From PNAI01 sp964575715 (lineage in GTDB: Bacteria > Pseudomonadota > Alphaproteobacteria > Rhizobiales > Xanthobacteraceae), in NCBI GenBank assembly GCA_964575715.1, contig CAZNSG010000069.1, positions 1-12,386 of the forward strand: 12,386 nt of DNA. The letters run 5' to 3'. Of the stretch, positions 1 to 8,042 are shown in pieces. A program made the position numbers and the translations under genes. Each line of letters opens with the position of its first letter. Position 1 is the stretch's first letter. The notes beneath the pieces were generated by a model, which had not been told where the DNA came from, searched no databases, and saw nothing but the letters and a program-made list of their open reading frames with translations.

Positions 1-847
<847 letters not shown>

Positions 848-848
<1 letters not shown>

Positions 849-1411
849 CAACCTGCCTCTTTCATCGCATGCTTGATCGCATTGAGTTTGGTGCGGAGCG
901 AAGTATCGACCATGCGCGAGCCGAGCTTGACCACGAGCCCGCCGATGATCGCCGGATCGACCTTGACATTGAGATCGATGGTCTTGCCACCGGTAACCGA
1001 TTTGAGCGCTCCTTTAAGCGCATCGAGGTGCCTATCGCTAAGTGGCTCCGCCACCGTGATCTCGGCACTGACCTCGCCCTTCCAGCGCGCGACCAATGTA
1101 CGGAAGCCCTTGATCATGTCGTGCACGGCGAACAGCCGGCGGTTCGATGCCACGACTTGCAGGAATTTCGCGGTCTGTCCCGTGATGCCCGCGCGCTCAA
1201 GCACGGCGGCAAGCGCTCGGGTCTGCTCGTCCGCGCCAAATACCGGACTGCGCACCAGGCGGGCGAGATCGGCGCTGGCGGCGACGAGCGCCTCGAATTT
1301 TTCCAGATCGGCCCTCACCGCATCGACTGATTTGTTTTCGAGCGCCAGCTCGAACAATGCGTTCGCGTAGCGGCCGGCCATGCCGGATACGATCGGTGCT
1401 GCGCCTGCCAC
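848..1411 (-). CDS. atpH: F1F0-ATP synthase subunit delta
   Basis: Delta subunit (OSCP homologue) of ATP synthase, part of the peripheral stalk that holds the F1 head against the membrane b subunits. It has 187 residues, the normal length. The start is GTG at 1411, giving a protein beginning MAGAAPIVSGMAGRYANALF. I chose it because the stretch before GRYA(N/T)ALFELA has the length and character of Bradyrhizobium-type AtpH proteins; the in-frame ATG at codon 11 would remove it. Conserved family segments include the LVRSPVF block and the C-terminal DPAIIGGLVVKLGSRMVDTS block. It is the first gene of an atpH-atpA operon, as usual in alphaproteobacteria, where the F0 genes lie elsewhere. An out-of-frame ATG 29 bases upstream is not the start. 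Confidence 0.97.
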
Positions 1412-1630
1412 GTGCTTTTCTCGTTTTTGGGCTTTTCCATCCGCGGGCCCGGCGCCGTCGCGTGCGGGCGGCGCAAGCCCTTGGAATTCAAGCGGGACTT
1501 ACGATCTTGGGAAGGAGCGCGGCGGCCCCCGATCCCGCGAAAATCGTGGGTTCCCGTAACATATCGATATGGGCGGTGCAACATGCGCAATCGACTTGAT
1601 AATTCCGCAAAATAGCGGGTCGACGCAGGG
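1412..1630. other. Leader region of the atp operon
   Basis: This 219-bp stretch lies between the atpH start and the deacetylase remnant and should hold the atp operon promoter on the minus strand. It contains no credible reading frame; the short frames crossing it are shadows. I see no convincing -35/-10 pair and no strong terminator that would stop transcription arriving from the caspase gene further upstream. A GC-rich stretch at about 1440-1460 could fold but has no U tract. If the caspase gene was inserted just upstream, as proposed, the native promoter should still be in this stretch. Confidence 0.5.
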
Positions 1631-1777
1631 CTACGGCGCCTTTGGTCCGGCGGCGAGGTACCAGTCGAGAATCTGCTCGCCGGTCCAGAAATGCACGCCA
1701 GTTTTGCGCCGGATATTTTCGAACACCTTGCGGAAATATTTCAGCCGGTGCGGCGCGCCCATGATGGAGGGATGCAC
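1631..1777 (-). pseudogene. 3'-end remnant of polysaccharide deacetylase gene (direct repeat copy A)
   Basis: These 147 bp match the last 49 codons, stop included, of the intact deacetylase gene (copy B, 5468-5614) with 9 substitutions and no indel, about 94% identity. Read in the deacetylase frame it encodes residues equivalent to 262-309, from VHPSIMGAPHRLKYF to LAAGPKAP and the TAG stop. Three differences are silent and six change five residues (Y to S, T to N, P to T, D to G, Q to H). There is no start codon or upstream part, so it cannot make a deacetylase. Homology ends exactly at the stop codon on one side and ends 10 bp short of the caspase stop codon on the other. The remnant is not in frame with the caspase gene. 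Confidence 0.9.
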
Positions 1778-1787
1778 TCAACCGCCT

Positions 1788-4700
1788 TCAGCGGACGGCG
1801 CGAACCTCCTCAAACAGCGGAAAGTCACCGATAAGATCTCCGCGGGCGAGCCATGGAGTCTGTTGGTCTTTCGTCTCGGCGACAACCTGCCGCTTCACGG
1901 CGACGTAGAGTTCACTCACGTCGATGAGCGTGTCACCGTTCAGATCGGCGGCGGTCCCCTGGCGCGTTAGCGCGTTGACCAGCGCGCGGGTGAAGATGCC
2001 CTGGCCGTCTTTCTCGTAGCTGAACTGGCGGCCTTTCGATGCGGCAAAAACCAGGATCGGCGCGCGCACGCCGGATAGCAACGCACCTACCACCTGCTCG
2101 TTGGTATCGGAAGTGCTGAGGCCGGCAGCGCCCGCATGGCAGGCGTCGATCAGAATCACGACCTTCGTCGGCGCGCGTGAAAGGATCGCTGCGATATCGT
2201 CCCAAATAACCGAGTTAGCTTCGAGCGTCTCCCAGGTCGCTTGCTGCGTGACCAGCCGTAATTTTCCGGCATCGTCCTTAACGCCATGCCCGGCGAAGGA
2301 GAAGACAAGCGTGTCGCCGGGAGTTGCTGCCTCGACCAGGCTTTCCAGTGCGCTCAAGATTGACTTTTGGTTTGCCGCCCCGTCGGTCAGAGGAGGATGG
2401 ACGTTGCGCTTGGCGAAGAGCTTTCCGGTACCGGTCTTTAGGGTCCGGTTGATCAGATTTGCATCCGCGACGGCGAACGAGAGCGGTTTAAAATCGCCGC
2501 CCTTGTAATTGTTGATGCCGATTGTGAGCACGTGCAGCGTTGCGGTTGCAGGACCGGCGGCTGGGAGATTCGCAGAGACTGCGCGGCTCAATGTACCGGC
2601 GACGTCGGAGACGAGCGCGGTGAGGACTCGACTTGCGCCGTTGTGGGGCAGGTCGAGCACGACCCTCTGCATGCGGCCAGTGAGAGTCTCCTCCTTCACT
2701 GGCACGCCATCCATCATGATCCGCAGACGCGCAAGGTCGACGGAAGCTTGCGTTGTGACCGCTATTTTGACGCTGCCACGATTATAAGTCAGCACATTAA
2801 GTTCGATTGTCGGTGGCGGCGCAATATTGGGCGCTTCGGTCGGCGCGCGGCCTGCGAGTACATCCGCGACGAGCCTGGGAGTCCTCAATCGCCGCTCAAA
2901 CTGATGGAACGAGTGTAGACCCCGATCGCCGGCAAAGCCGAGATATACGAAATGACCCCCTTCTGGCGTCCCTTCGTATCGGCCATCGGGCGCTGCCAGC
3001 AGCAATTCGCCGTCGACTGTGCGGCCGGACAAGATTAATTCGCCATCCTCCAGGCGAAATATCCCCAGCCGGCCGTCCATGTTGAGCTGCAAGAGGTGCC
3101 GGCTGTCGGCGCTGAGCTCGGCGTCGTCGAATAGGTCCGGGTCGATCAGTTGCACGCTTTTTCCGACGACAGATTCAGTCTCCAGGTCGTAGACGTAAGC
3201 GCCACCATCGCCACGCGAGGCGAACACGAGGTAGCGATCGGCGAACAGCTGGATTTTGTACACGTTGCCCAACCATTTAATGCCCGTTTTGTCGTTATCG
3301 TCTATGTGACGCGAAACACTATTGGGCAAGAATTCCAGCAATTCATGAGTCAGATGGACACTTCGGAGCGGCTGTCCGGGCACCGCGACCAGCAGATAGG
3401 TCTGCACAAAGAAACGGTCATGCGCAGTACCGTCACGATGAATCGCCTGTGCGATGAGGTAGCTTATGGTTCCGCGCGAAAATGACCAAAGGCCATCGGC
3501 GCAACCTGCAATCAGCTTCGGTTTTTCGTTTTCGTTCTTATTTGCCTCCGCCGCCAGCTCCGCCTCGCGGCACCCGGGCCTGGGATCGACGTAGGTGCTG
3601 CTATTCTCAGCTTTGAGGAACGGGGTAAGGATTGCGGAGAGCGACGGTGAGGTCTGGTAGGTTTTGCTGATATCGCTATTGGGATTATTACTCGGACGAA
3701 CGGACTTGACCGCGTTGCCCAGTGTCAACGCCGACGCCAATTGCAATCCGACGTCAGCCAATTGCTGACGCAGCGTGCGACCGGGATTGGCCTGCCCCTC
3801 AGCCACGAAGCTGCGCCAATCGCCGCGGTGGCGCGATGCCGCCGCATTGGCAGCGCTTCGATCAAAATCAACCCTTGGCCGCTTGTGCATGACCAGGCGT
3901 GACCTGAGATCCCGCGCACTCTGCATCTGCCTTGCTTCATGCCCCGGAGCACCCGACAATCCCCACCATTTCCAATTGATATCTGGCGCGTGTGAGGTGC
4001 TGCCCTCAGCAAAGACTCCGGGAGGCAACCTCGGCGCCAGTTGGTCGAGCACGCGCATAATTTGTGCATTGATGATGCGCGTGCGCGGTGCCTTCTTGAT
4101 GCGCGTGCGCGGTGCCTTCTTATCGTCCGCCTCGTCAAGGACGAAGCCGAGGCTACTGAGATCAGGGTCCCACTTGCCATCATCCTGCCTCCGCCAGAGG
4201 CCGACAACTCCGGTATCGGCTGCCATGGCGACCTTCACTTCCGACCAGACTGCACCACAACCGTTGCATCCAAAATTGGTCTTCAGCAGCGAGGCGGGTG
4301 CGTCGCATTTCGTTGCGAAGCTAGAGTCGCAATCATTGTCGGCGGTATCGCCGTCTTGACTACCAGCCTTCGTTTTCTTGGGGCGTGGCGGCCAGTCATC
4401 GACCAGCGTCTGCATCATCTCCATGACTTCCTGGCGATCGCGAGCACCGACCAGAACGCTGTCGCCATTCTGCCAGAGCAACGCAGGCCCGACCGTTTCC
4501 CCGATTTTTCGACCGTCCGCAAGATCAAACAGATCATAATTAAGCCCATCCGGTGCGCCGCGATTGGCGGCCATGAAGCGACCGGTTGGGGAAAAATTCG
4601 GGTTGTGTCCCTGTGCCTCGACGATCCGCGCACCCGTCACCAGATCGAACACGCGGAACCGACCGGGAAAAACATGTAGCCGATATTTGCCATCGTTGGA

Positions 4701-5261
4701 GATCACGATCGTGGACGGTCGCTCTAGGTCATAAGGATTCTGGACAACAAGCTTGGGCGCTCCGACAGCGGCGTTGAACGACACTCGCTCGCCTCGTGCG
4801 ATCATCTTCTCGCCGCACGGCGTCGCGACAAGGAGCGCCCAGGCGATCTCGATCGCACCGGCATGCAATGGCTTGATGGCAAGCTTGCCCTGGCGGTCTG
4901 CGATCGGATTGTGCAAGGGCAATACTGCACGGGACTGCTGCCTGCCGAACGCGATCTGCGATGGGCCGGACGCGTCTTTGGTCAGCGCCATGAAGCCGAA
5001 GCCGCCGAATCGTACTGGCTGGGTCGCCGTCACGATGAGATAGGTCGGAACATTCGCGGGAATCTCTTGTGATCCGACGGACCATGTGACTGCGATAATG
5101 CTATCGTCACCTACCGTGAGCTTGGCGGGGCGATCGACGTTGATATTGGCTGTTTGCGCGAGCGGTGCGACTGCGGACACAGCCGCGTCGCAAGCGGATT
5201 GGGCCTGAACCTGCAAAGGTGCAATGGCGATGAATAGGAGGGGCATCAAGTAGTAGCGCAT
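1788..5261 (-). CDS. Secreted caspase-family (peptidase C14) protein with WD40-like segments
   Basis: This 1157-residue protein should be exported. Residues 1-20 form a signal peptide ending VQA, with probable cleavage after A20. Segments resembling beta-propeller blades occur near 184-275 and 665-775 (patterns such as FRVFDLVTG, YVYDLETESVVG and LGIFRLEDGEL). A beta-sandwich-like stretch follows at about 815-900. The caspase/peptidase C14 domain spans about 905-1150: strand VLTIGINNY, then FSFAGHG with catalytic His992, then ILIDACHAG with catalytic Cys1041. An EF-hand-like loop, DLNGDTLIDVSE, lies at 1106-1117. The middle region (about 280-660) is not recognised; it contains cysteines 311, 319, 332 and 335 and a duplicated octapeptide at 381-396. 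The ATG at 5261 has GGGGA a few bases upstream and a good promoter 32 bases further up. Bacterial caspase homologues cleave proteins after Arg/Lys or Asp in signalling, stress or defence; the substrate here is unknown. The gene lies between copies of a deacetylase gene tail and probably arrived by transfer. Confidence 0.9.
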   Translation of the reverse strand: MRYYLMPLLFIAIAPLQVQAQSACDAAVSAVAPLAQTANINVDRPAKLTVGDDSIIAVTWSVGSQEIPANVPTYLIVTATQPVRFGGFGFMALTKDASGPSQIAFGRQQSRAVLPLHNPIADRQGKLAIKPLHAGAIEIAWALLVATPCGEKMIARGERVSFNAAVGAPKLVVQNPYDLERPSTIVISNDGKYRLHVFPGRFRVFDLVTGARIVEAQGHNPNFSPTGRFMAANRGAPDGLNYDLFDLADGRKIGETVGPALLWQNGDSVLVGARDRQEVMEMMQTLVDDWPPRPKKTKAGSQDGDTADNDCDSSFATKCDAPASLLKTNFGCNGCGAVWSEVKVAMAADTGVVGLWRRQDDGKWDPDLSSLGFVLDEADDKKAPRTRIKKAPRTRIINAQIMRVLDQLAPRLPPGVFAEGSTSHAPDINWKWWGLSGAPGHEARQMQSARDLRSRLVMHKRPRVDFDRSAANAAASRHRGDWRSFVAEGQANPGRTLRQQLADVGLQLASALTLGNAVKSVRPSNNPNSDISKTYQTSPSLSAILTPFLKAENSSTYVDPRPGCREAELAAEANKNENEKPKLIAGCADGLWSFSRGTISYLIAQAIHRDGTAHDRFFVQTYLLVAVPGQPLRSVHLTHELLEFLPNSVSRHIDDNDKTGIKWLGNVYKIQLFADRYLVFASRGDGGAYVYDLETESVVGKSVQLIDPDLFDDAELSADSRHLLQLNMDGRLGIFRLEDGELILSGRTVDGELLLAAPDGRYEGTPEGGHFVYLGFAGDRGLHSFHQFERRLRTPRLVADVLAGRAPTEAPNIAPPPTIELNVLTYNRGSVKIAVTTQASVDLARLRIMMDGVPVKEETLTGRMQRVVLDLPHNGASRVLTALVSDVAGTLSRAVSANLPAAGPATATLHVLTIGINNYKGGDFKPLSFAVADANLINRTLKTGTGKLFAKRNVHPPLTDGAANQKSILSALESLVEAATPGDTLVFSFAGHGVKDDAGKLRLVTQQATWETLEANSVIWDDIAAILSRAPTKVVILIDACHAGAAGLSTSDTNEQVVGALLSGVRAPILVFAASKGRQFSYEKDGQGIFTRALVNALTRQGTAADLNGDTLIDVSELYVAVKRQVVAETKDQQTPWLARGDLIGDFPLFEEVRAVR
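4074..4121. repeat. Perfect 24-bp tandem duplication inside the caspase gene
   Basis: Two identical 24-bp units, 4074-4097 and 4098-4121, lie head to tail within the coding sequence. They encode the octapeptide KKAPRTRI twice (residues 381-388 and 389-396) in a basic, probably exposed linker after the second propeller-like part. The lack of any difference between the units suggests a recent event, and the length keeps the frame. Confidence 0.95.
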
Positions 5262-5299
5262 GAAATCCCCAGCAACAGAAATCTTCGAAACAACGGCGA

Positions 5300-5329
5300 A
5301 TTATACGCACGACTCTAGAATTTTGAAAA
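5300..5329 (-). promoter_or_regulatory. Probable sigma-70 type promoter of the caspase gene
   Basis: On the minus strand a perfect -10 hexamer TATAAT (5305-5300) lies 18 bp downstream of TTTTCA (5329-5324), a 4-of-6 match to the -35 consensus. Transcription would begin near 5293, leaving a leader of about 32 bases before the ATG at 5261, with the GGGGA ribosome binding site inside it. A perfect TATAAT is unusual in this GC-rich setting and lies within the segment between the two direct repeats, so the gene appears to bring its own promoter. Confidence 0.6.
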
Positions 5330-5467
5330 GCCCAGTCACATCCGCTAATGGAATGGTCCGGCCGTTCTCCTTGTCTTTTGCGCCCCTTACCAGCTTCAAA
5401 CGCTGGCGGAGTAAAAGCACAGTTGGACCATACATCGGGTCAGAAAAACGGAAATTAGCGTGGATAT

Positions 5468-5614
5468 CTACGGCGCCTTTGGTCCGGCGGCGAGGTACCA
5501 GTCGAGAATCTGTTCGCCGGTCCAGAACTGCACGTCCGGCTTGCGCCGGATAGTCTCGAACACCTTGCGGAAATATTTCAGCCGGTGCGGCGCGCCCATG
5601 ATGTAGGGATGCAC
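5468..5614. repeat. Direct repeat copy B (3' end of the intact deacetylase gene)
   Basis: The partner of the remnant at 1631-1777: same orientation, equal length, 9 mismatches, no gaps. It corresponds to codons 262-309 plus the stop of the deacetylase gene. Sequences beyond the stop codon in the two copies are unrelated, so the match breaks at the gene's last base. Confidence 0.95.
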
Positions 5615-6397
5615 CACCAGCGCCATGACGCGGGCTGAGTCCTGCGCATCGGCGTAAATCTGCTCGAACTGATCCATGGCGCGCTCGTAGTACTCCGACG
5701 CCTTGTGATGCTGGATCAGCATCATCGCCACGTCGTTGCATTCCTGCGTGTAGGGAATGTTGACAATCGGCTTGGTCCGCGTCTTGAGCCAAACCGGCTG
5801 ATCGTCGAGCACCCAGTCGGCGACGTAGTCGTAGCCGGCTTCTTTCAGCAGATCGGGCGTCTGCCAGGTTTCGGTCAAGCCAGGACCGAGCCAGCCGCGC
5901 GGCGGTTTTCCGGTTGCCTTGGCGATCGCTTCGCTGGTCATGGCAATGTCGGCACGCTCGTCCGGAACCTTCTGCATGCTGCGCTGGGTGAAACCGTGGC
6001 CGATGAACTCCCACTTGCGCTCCCGCGCGGCGCGCACGATGGGCGGGAAGGCCTCGATGGCGCAGCCATTGATGGCGAGAACGCCGGGAATCTCAAACTC
6101 GTCGAACACTTTGAGCATGCGCCAGAAGCCGACGCGGTTGCCGTATTCGTGCCAACACCAGTTCGGAATGTCGGGGCTTGGCGAGCCGCCGGCCGGCGGA
6201 GTGAGCACGGTGCGCGGCATGGTGTCCTTGGGGTCCCATTCCTCGACGTTGACGATCACCCAGATCGCCATGCGCGCGCCGCCCGGCAGCTTGAGCTTGT
6301 CGCGCTCGGCGATGGCCGAATAGGCGATGCGGTCGGTCGGCAGCATGCGCTGGTCATTCGAATGTTCTTTGCTTTTCGGAGTATCCACGGCGCTCAT
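5468..6397 (-). CDS. Polysaccharide deacetylase family protein (NodB/PuuE-like)
   Basis: This 309-residue protein belongs to the carbohydrate esterase 4/NodB fold superfamily and resembles the PuuE (cofactor-independent allantoinase) branch rather than classical metal-dependent chitin or peptidoglycan deacetylases. In place of the usual TFDDG motif it has VNVEEW (49-54). It then shows FIGHGFTQRSMQ (131-142), the RGWLGPGLTET strand (167-177), DYVADWVLDDQP (190-201) and a C-terminal HPYIMGAPHR (263-272) like the HPxIxGxPxR end of PuuE proteins. There is no signal peptide, so a cytoplasmic amidohydrolase role on a small molecule is plausible; the substrate is unknown. I chose the ATG at 6397 because a strong AAGAGGAG lies 9 bases upstream; the frame is open for 92 more codons, but that extension looks random. 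The last 49 codons are repeated at 1631-1777. The gene is divergent from the EamA transporter. Confidence 0.88.
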   Translation of the reverse strand: MSAVDTPKSKEHSNDQRMLPTDRIAYSAIAERDKLKLPGGARMAIWVIVNVEEWDPKDTMPRTVLTPPAGGSPSPDIPNWCWHEYGNRVGFWRMLKVFDEFEIPGVLAINGCAIEAFPPIVRAARERKWEFIGHGFTQRSMQKVPDERADIAMTSEAIAKATGKPPRGWLGPGLTETWQTPDLLKEAGYDYVADWVLDDQPVWLKTRTKPIVNIPYTQECNDVAMMLIQHHKASEYYERAMDQFEQIYADAQDSARVMALVVHPYIMGAPHRLKYFRKVFETIRRKPDVQFWTGEQILDWYLAAGPKAP

Positions 6398-6406
6398 GAT
6401 GTGTGT

Positions 6407-6414
6407 CTCCTCTT
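6407..6414 (-). promoter_or_regulatory. Ribosome binding site that fixes the deacetylase start
   Basis: AAGAGGAG on the minus strand ends 9 bases before the ATG at 6397. It is the strongest Shine-Dalgarno match in the region and is the reason the longer open frame reaching 6673 was not used. Confidence 0.8.
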
Positions 6415-6612
6415 GTTCGTGAGCGATAATCCTCGGCGCGGCAGCTTCTTGCAACCCTGCCGTCGCAGCTAAGCATTGCGCGCGACGCCGGTGCGTTTGC
6501 CGGTGGAGCATGGCGGGGCTTGACTGGCGTGCTGCGAACGGCGTTTCTGCCGCTCGATCTGTGCGCAGTCGCGTTACCAAGGTTTGCGCTGAGCCGGTAT
6601 CGGCCGTGCCCA

Positions 6613-7542
6613 ATGCAGAGTCACGGCAACAAGGAACGCGGCAGGGAGCGTAACTTGGGCGGCTTAAATGCAAAACTCATGCTGGTCTTCTTGAGCATCG
6701 GATGGGGCGTCACCTGGCCGATCATGAAGCTTGCGCTCCTTGAGATACCGCCCTTGAGCATGCGGATGGCGACCGCAGCCTGCGGCGCCGCAATCCTGTT
6801 CACGATCGCAATAATTCGTCGCACCAAACTCTTCATCCCTCCGGGAATGCAGTGGACCCATATCGCGGTGAGCAGCGTGCTCAACATCGTCGGGTTCAGC
6901 CTGTTCAGCGCCTTCGCGCAACTGAGCGCCACGACCTCGCGCGTCACGATTCTCGCCTATACGATGCCGATCTGGGCGTGCCTGCTGGCGCGGGTCATTC
7001 TCGGCGAGCGTCTTACGCTAAACCGCGGCATCGCGTTATTGCTGTGCGTCGCCGGAATCGCGGTGCTGATCTACCCGCTTGCCCAGTCCGGTATTCCGAC
7101 CGGCATCCTGCTCGCGACCGGCGCGGGCGCGAGCTGGGCGGCGGGCACCGTTTACCTGAAATGGGCGCGAATCGAGGGCGATCCGGTTGGTATCGCGGCC
7201 TGGCAGGTCGCTATCGGCTTTCTTGTCATGGCCGCGTGCGTGCCCGTCTTCGAGGGCCAGCCGCATCTATGGCCGGTGAGTTGGCAGGCGCTGTTCGGTG
7301 TGGTCTTCACCGGCATAATAGGCTCGGGGCTGGCCTATGTGCTCTGGTTCGAGGTGATCCGGCGGCTGCCGGCGATGACGGCCTCGCTCGGCGTCTTGAG
7401 CGTTCCGGTGATCGGCGTGCTCGCCTCCATGCTGATCCTTGGCGAGCGGCCCACGTTGGCCGACGTGATCGGCTTTGCATTGATCTTCACGGCTTCCGCC
7501 TGCGTGCTGATCCAGCCGCAGCCAAAGGCGCGCGCGCAATGA
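6613..7542 (+). CDS. EamA/DMT-family membrane transporter
   Basis: Predicted inner-membrane permease of the drug/metabolite transporter superfamily, 309 residues from this start. It has two EamA repeats, about residues 20-155 and 163-300, together about ten hydrophobic helices. The N-terminal helix has the family signature GWGVTWPIMK, and each repeat ends with the conserved GER before its last helix (131-133 and 277-279). Members export or import amino acids, nucleotide sugars or other small metabolites; nothing here defines the substrate. The start is uncertain. ATG at 6613 has no clear ribosome binding site. TTG at 6655 has GGGAG at a good distance and would give a shorter, more typical N-terminus, and ATG 6679 is also possible. 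The gene is divergent from the deacetylase with about 215 bp between, so they may share regulation, but no operator is evident. Confidence 0.9.
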   Translation: MQSHGNKERGRERNLGGLNAKLMLVFLSIGWGVTWPIMKLALLEIPPLSMRMATAACGAAILFTIAIIRRTKLFIPPGMQWTHIAVSSVLNIVGFSLFSAFAQLSATTSRVTILAYTMPIWACLLARVILGERLTLNRGIALLLCVAGIAVLIYPLAQSGIPTGILLATGAGASWAAGTVYLKWARIEGDPVGIAAWQVAIGFLVMAACVPVFEGQPHLWPVSWQALFGVVFTGIIGSGLAYVLWFEVIRRLPAMTASLGVLSVPVIGVLASMLILGERPTLADVIGFALIFTASACVLIQPQPKARAQ

Positions 7543-7626
7543 ACGGCACGAAAATACCCGCGAATTCAGCCGCGATCGGTATTCAAGCCCCCGCAACAGC
7601 TTATGTGACGCGGGAATGCTCCGTGT

Positions 7627-7661
7627 TTAAACCGGCCTTAACCGTATTTGGATAGCTTTAA
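7627..7661 (+). promoter_or_regulatory. CtrA box (TTAA-N7-TTAAC) plus a degenerate second site
   Basis: TTAA at 7627-7630 and TTAA at 7638-7641 are separated by exactly 7 bases and followed by C, a full match to the alphaproteobacterial CtrA binding consensus. A second, degenerate site, TTTG-N7-TTAA, lies 20 bp further at 7647-7661. The first box is centred about 37 bp before the GTG at 7671, where CtrA sites usually cover the -35 of an activated promoter. This suggests cell-cycle control of the small membrane protein gene. The match is direct; the function is inferred. Confidence 0.55.
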
Positions 7662-7670
7662 GCCACAGTC

Positions 7671-8030
7671 GTGGTGCGAACGCAGGAGCGCCTACCTTTG
7701 CGCGTTCTGACCCAGTTAAACCGTCGCGAGCGAATCGCGCTGATCGTCTGCGTGGCGTTCATGATTGCCACCTTGGTCCTGTCATTTACCGACCGGACCT
7801 CGCTTGTTCACATCACCAAAACAATAATCAATCCGGATTATTTGAAACTTCGCTATACCGGCACCATCGTCATGCCTGACCAATCCTCCGGGCAATGCCG
7901 CTTCACGAAGTTTGACAACAAGACCAGCGAGATCCGGCATGCGGAGCTGGGCGACTGCTTCGGCAAGACCAAAGTGAATTCGCCCTACGGCCGCATGGAA
8001 TCGTTGCGGGACGCGTTTTCAAAGAAATAA
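7671..8030 (+). CDS. Small single-span membrane protein, unknown function
   Basis: A 119-residue protein that I do not recognise as a named family. Residues 1-21 are basic, 22-40 (about IALIVCVAFMIATLVLSF) form one membrane helix, and the remaining 79 residues should lie in the periplasm by the positive-inside rule. That tail holds two cysteines, C76 and C96, spaced for a disulfide, and a GTIVMPDQSSGQCRF segment. The start is GTG at 7671, immediately followed by a second GTG; neither has a ribosome binding site, and transcription driven from the CtrA box would begin only a few bases before, so the message may be nearly leaderless. Later starts would cut into or remove the helix. The frame is free of stops, has ordinary codon use and ends at a hairpin shared with priA, which supports a real gene. 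Confidence 0.75.
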   Translation: MVRTQERLPLRVLTQLNRRERIALIVCVAFMIATLVLSFTDRTSLVHITKTIINPDYLKLRYTGTIVMPDQSSGQCRFTKFDNKTSEIRHAELGDCFGKTKVNSPYGRMESLRDAFSKK

Positions 8031-8042
8031 GACTCGACCTTT

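Larger units (their letters stand above)
1631..5614. mobile_element. Putative inserted cassette carrying one caspase gene, bounded by 147-bp direct repeats
   Basis: A 3.7-kb segment holding a single large gene with its own promoter lies between two direct copies of the 3' end of a deacetylase gene. One copy is the tail of the intact gene and the other is an orphan tail. This is the footprint expected when DNA carrying a copy of a target gene's 3' end recombines into that gene. There is no integrase, transposase, terminal inverted repeat or target-site duplication inside, so it is not a recognised insertion sequence or integrative element. The alternative is a tandem duplication of the deacetylase region followed by loss or replacement. 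By eye the inserted segment has more AT-rich patches than the flanking atp, deacetylase and priA genes. The repeats are seen directly; the insertion itself is inferred. Confidence 0.4.

Noticed and set aside
1560..1620. Sigma-70 promoter for the atp operon
   Set aside because: Only weak partial matches were found (for example TTGCGC followed 17 bp later by TCGATA), too poor to list as a feature.
1488..1781. 97-codon minus-strand frame across the deacetylase remnant
   Set aside because: It reads the remnant out of the deacetylase frame; the similar frame in the intact copy is also a shadow, so the shared peptide only reflects the DNA repeat.
6398..6673. 92-codon N-terminal extension of the deacetylase
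   Set aside because: A strong ribosome binding site precedes ATG 6397, and the extension has random-looking, Arg/Cys-rich composition and no fold features.
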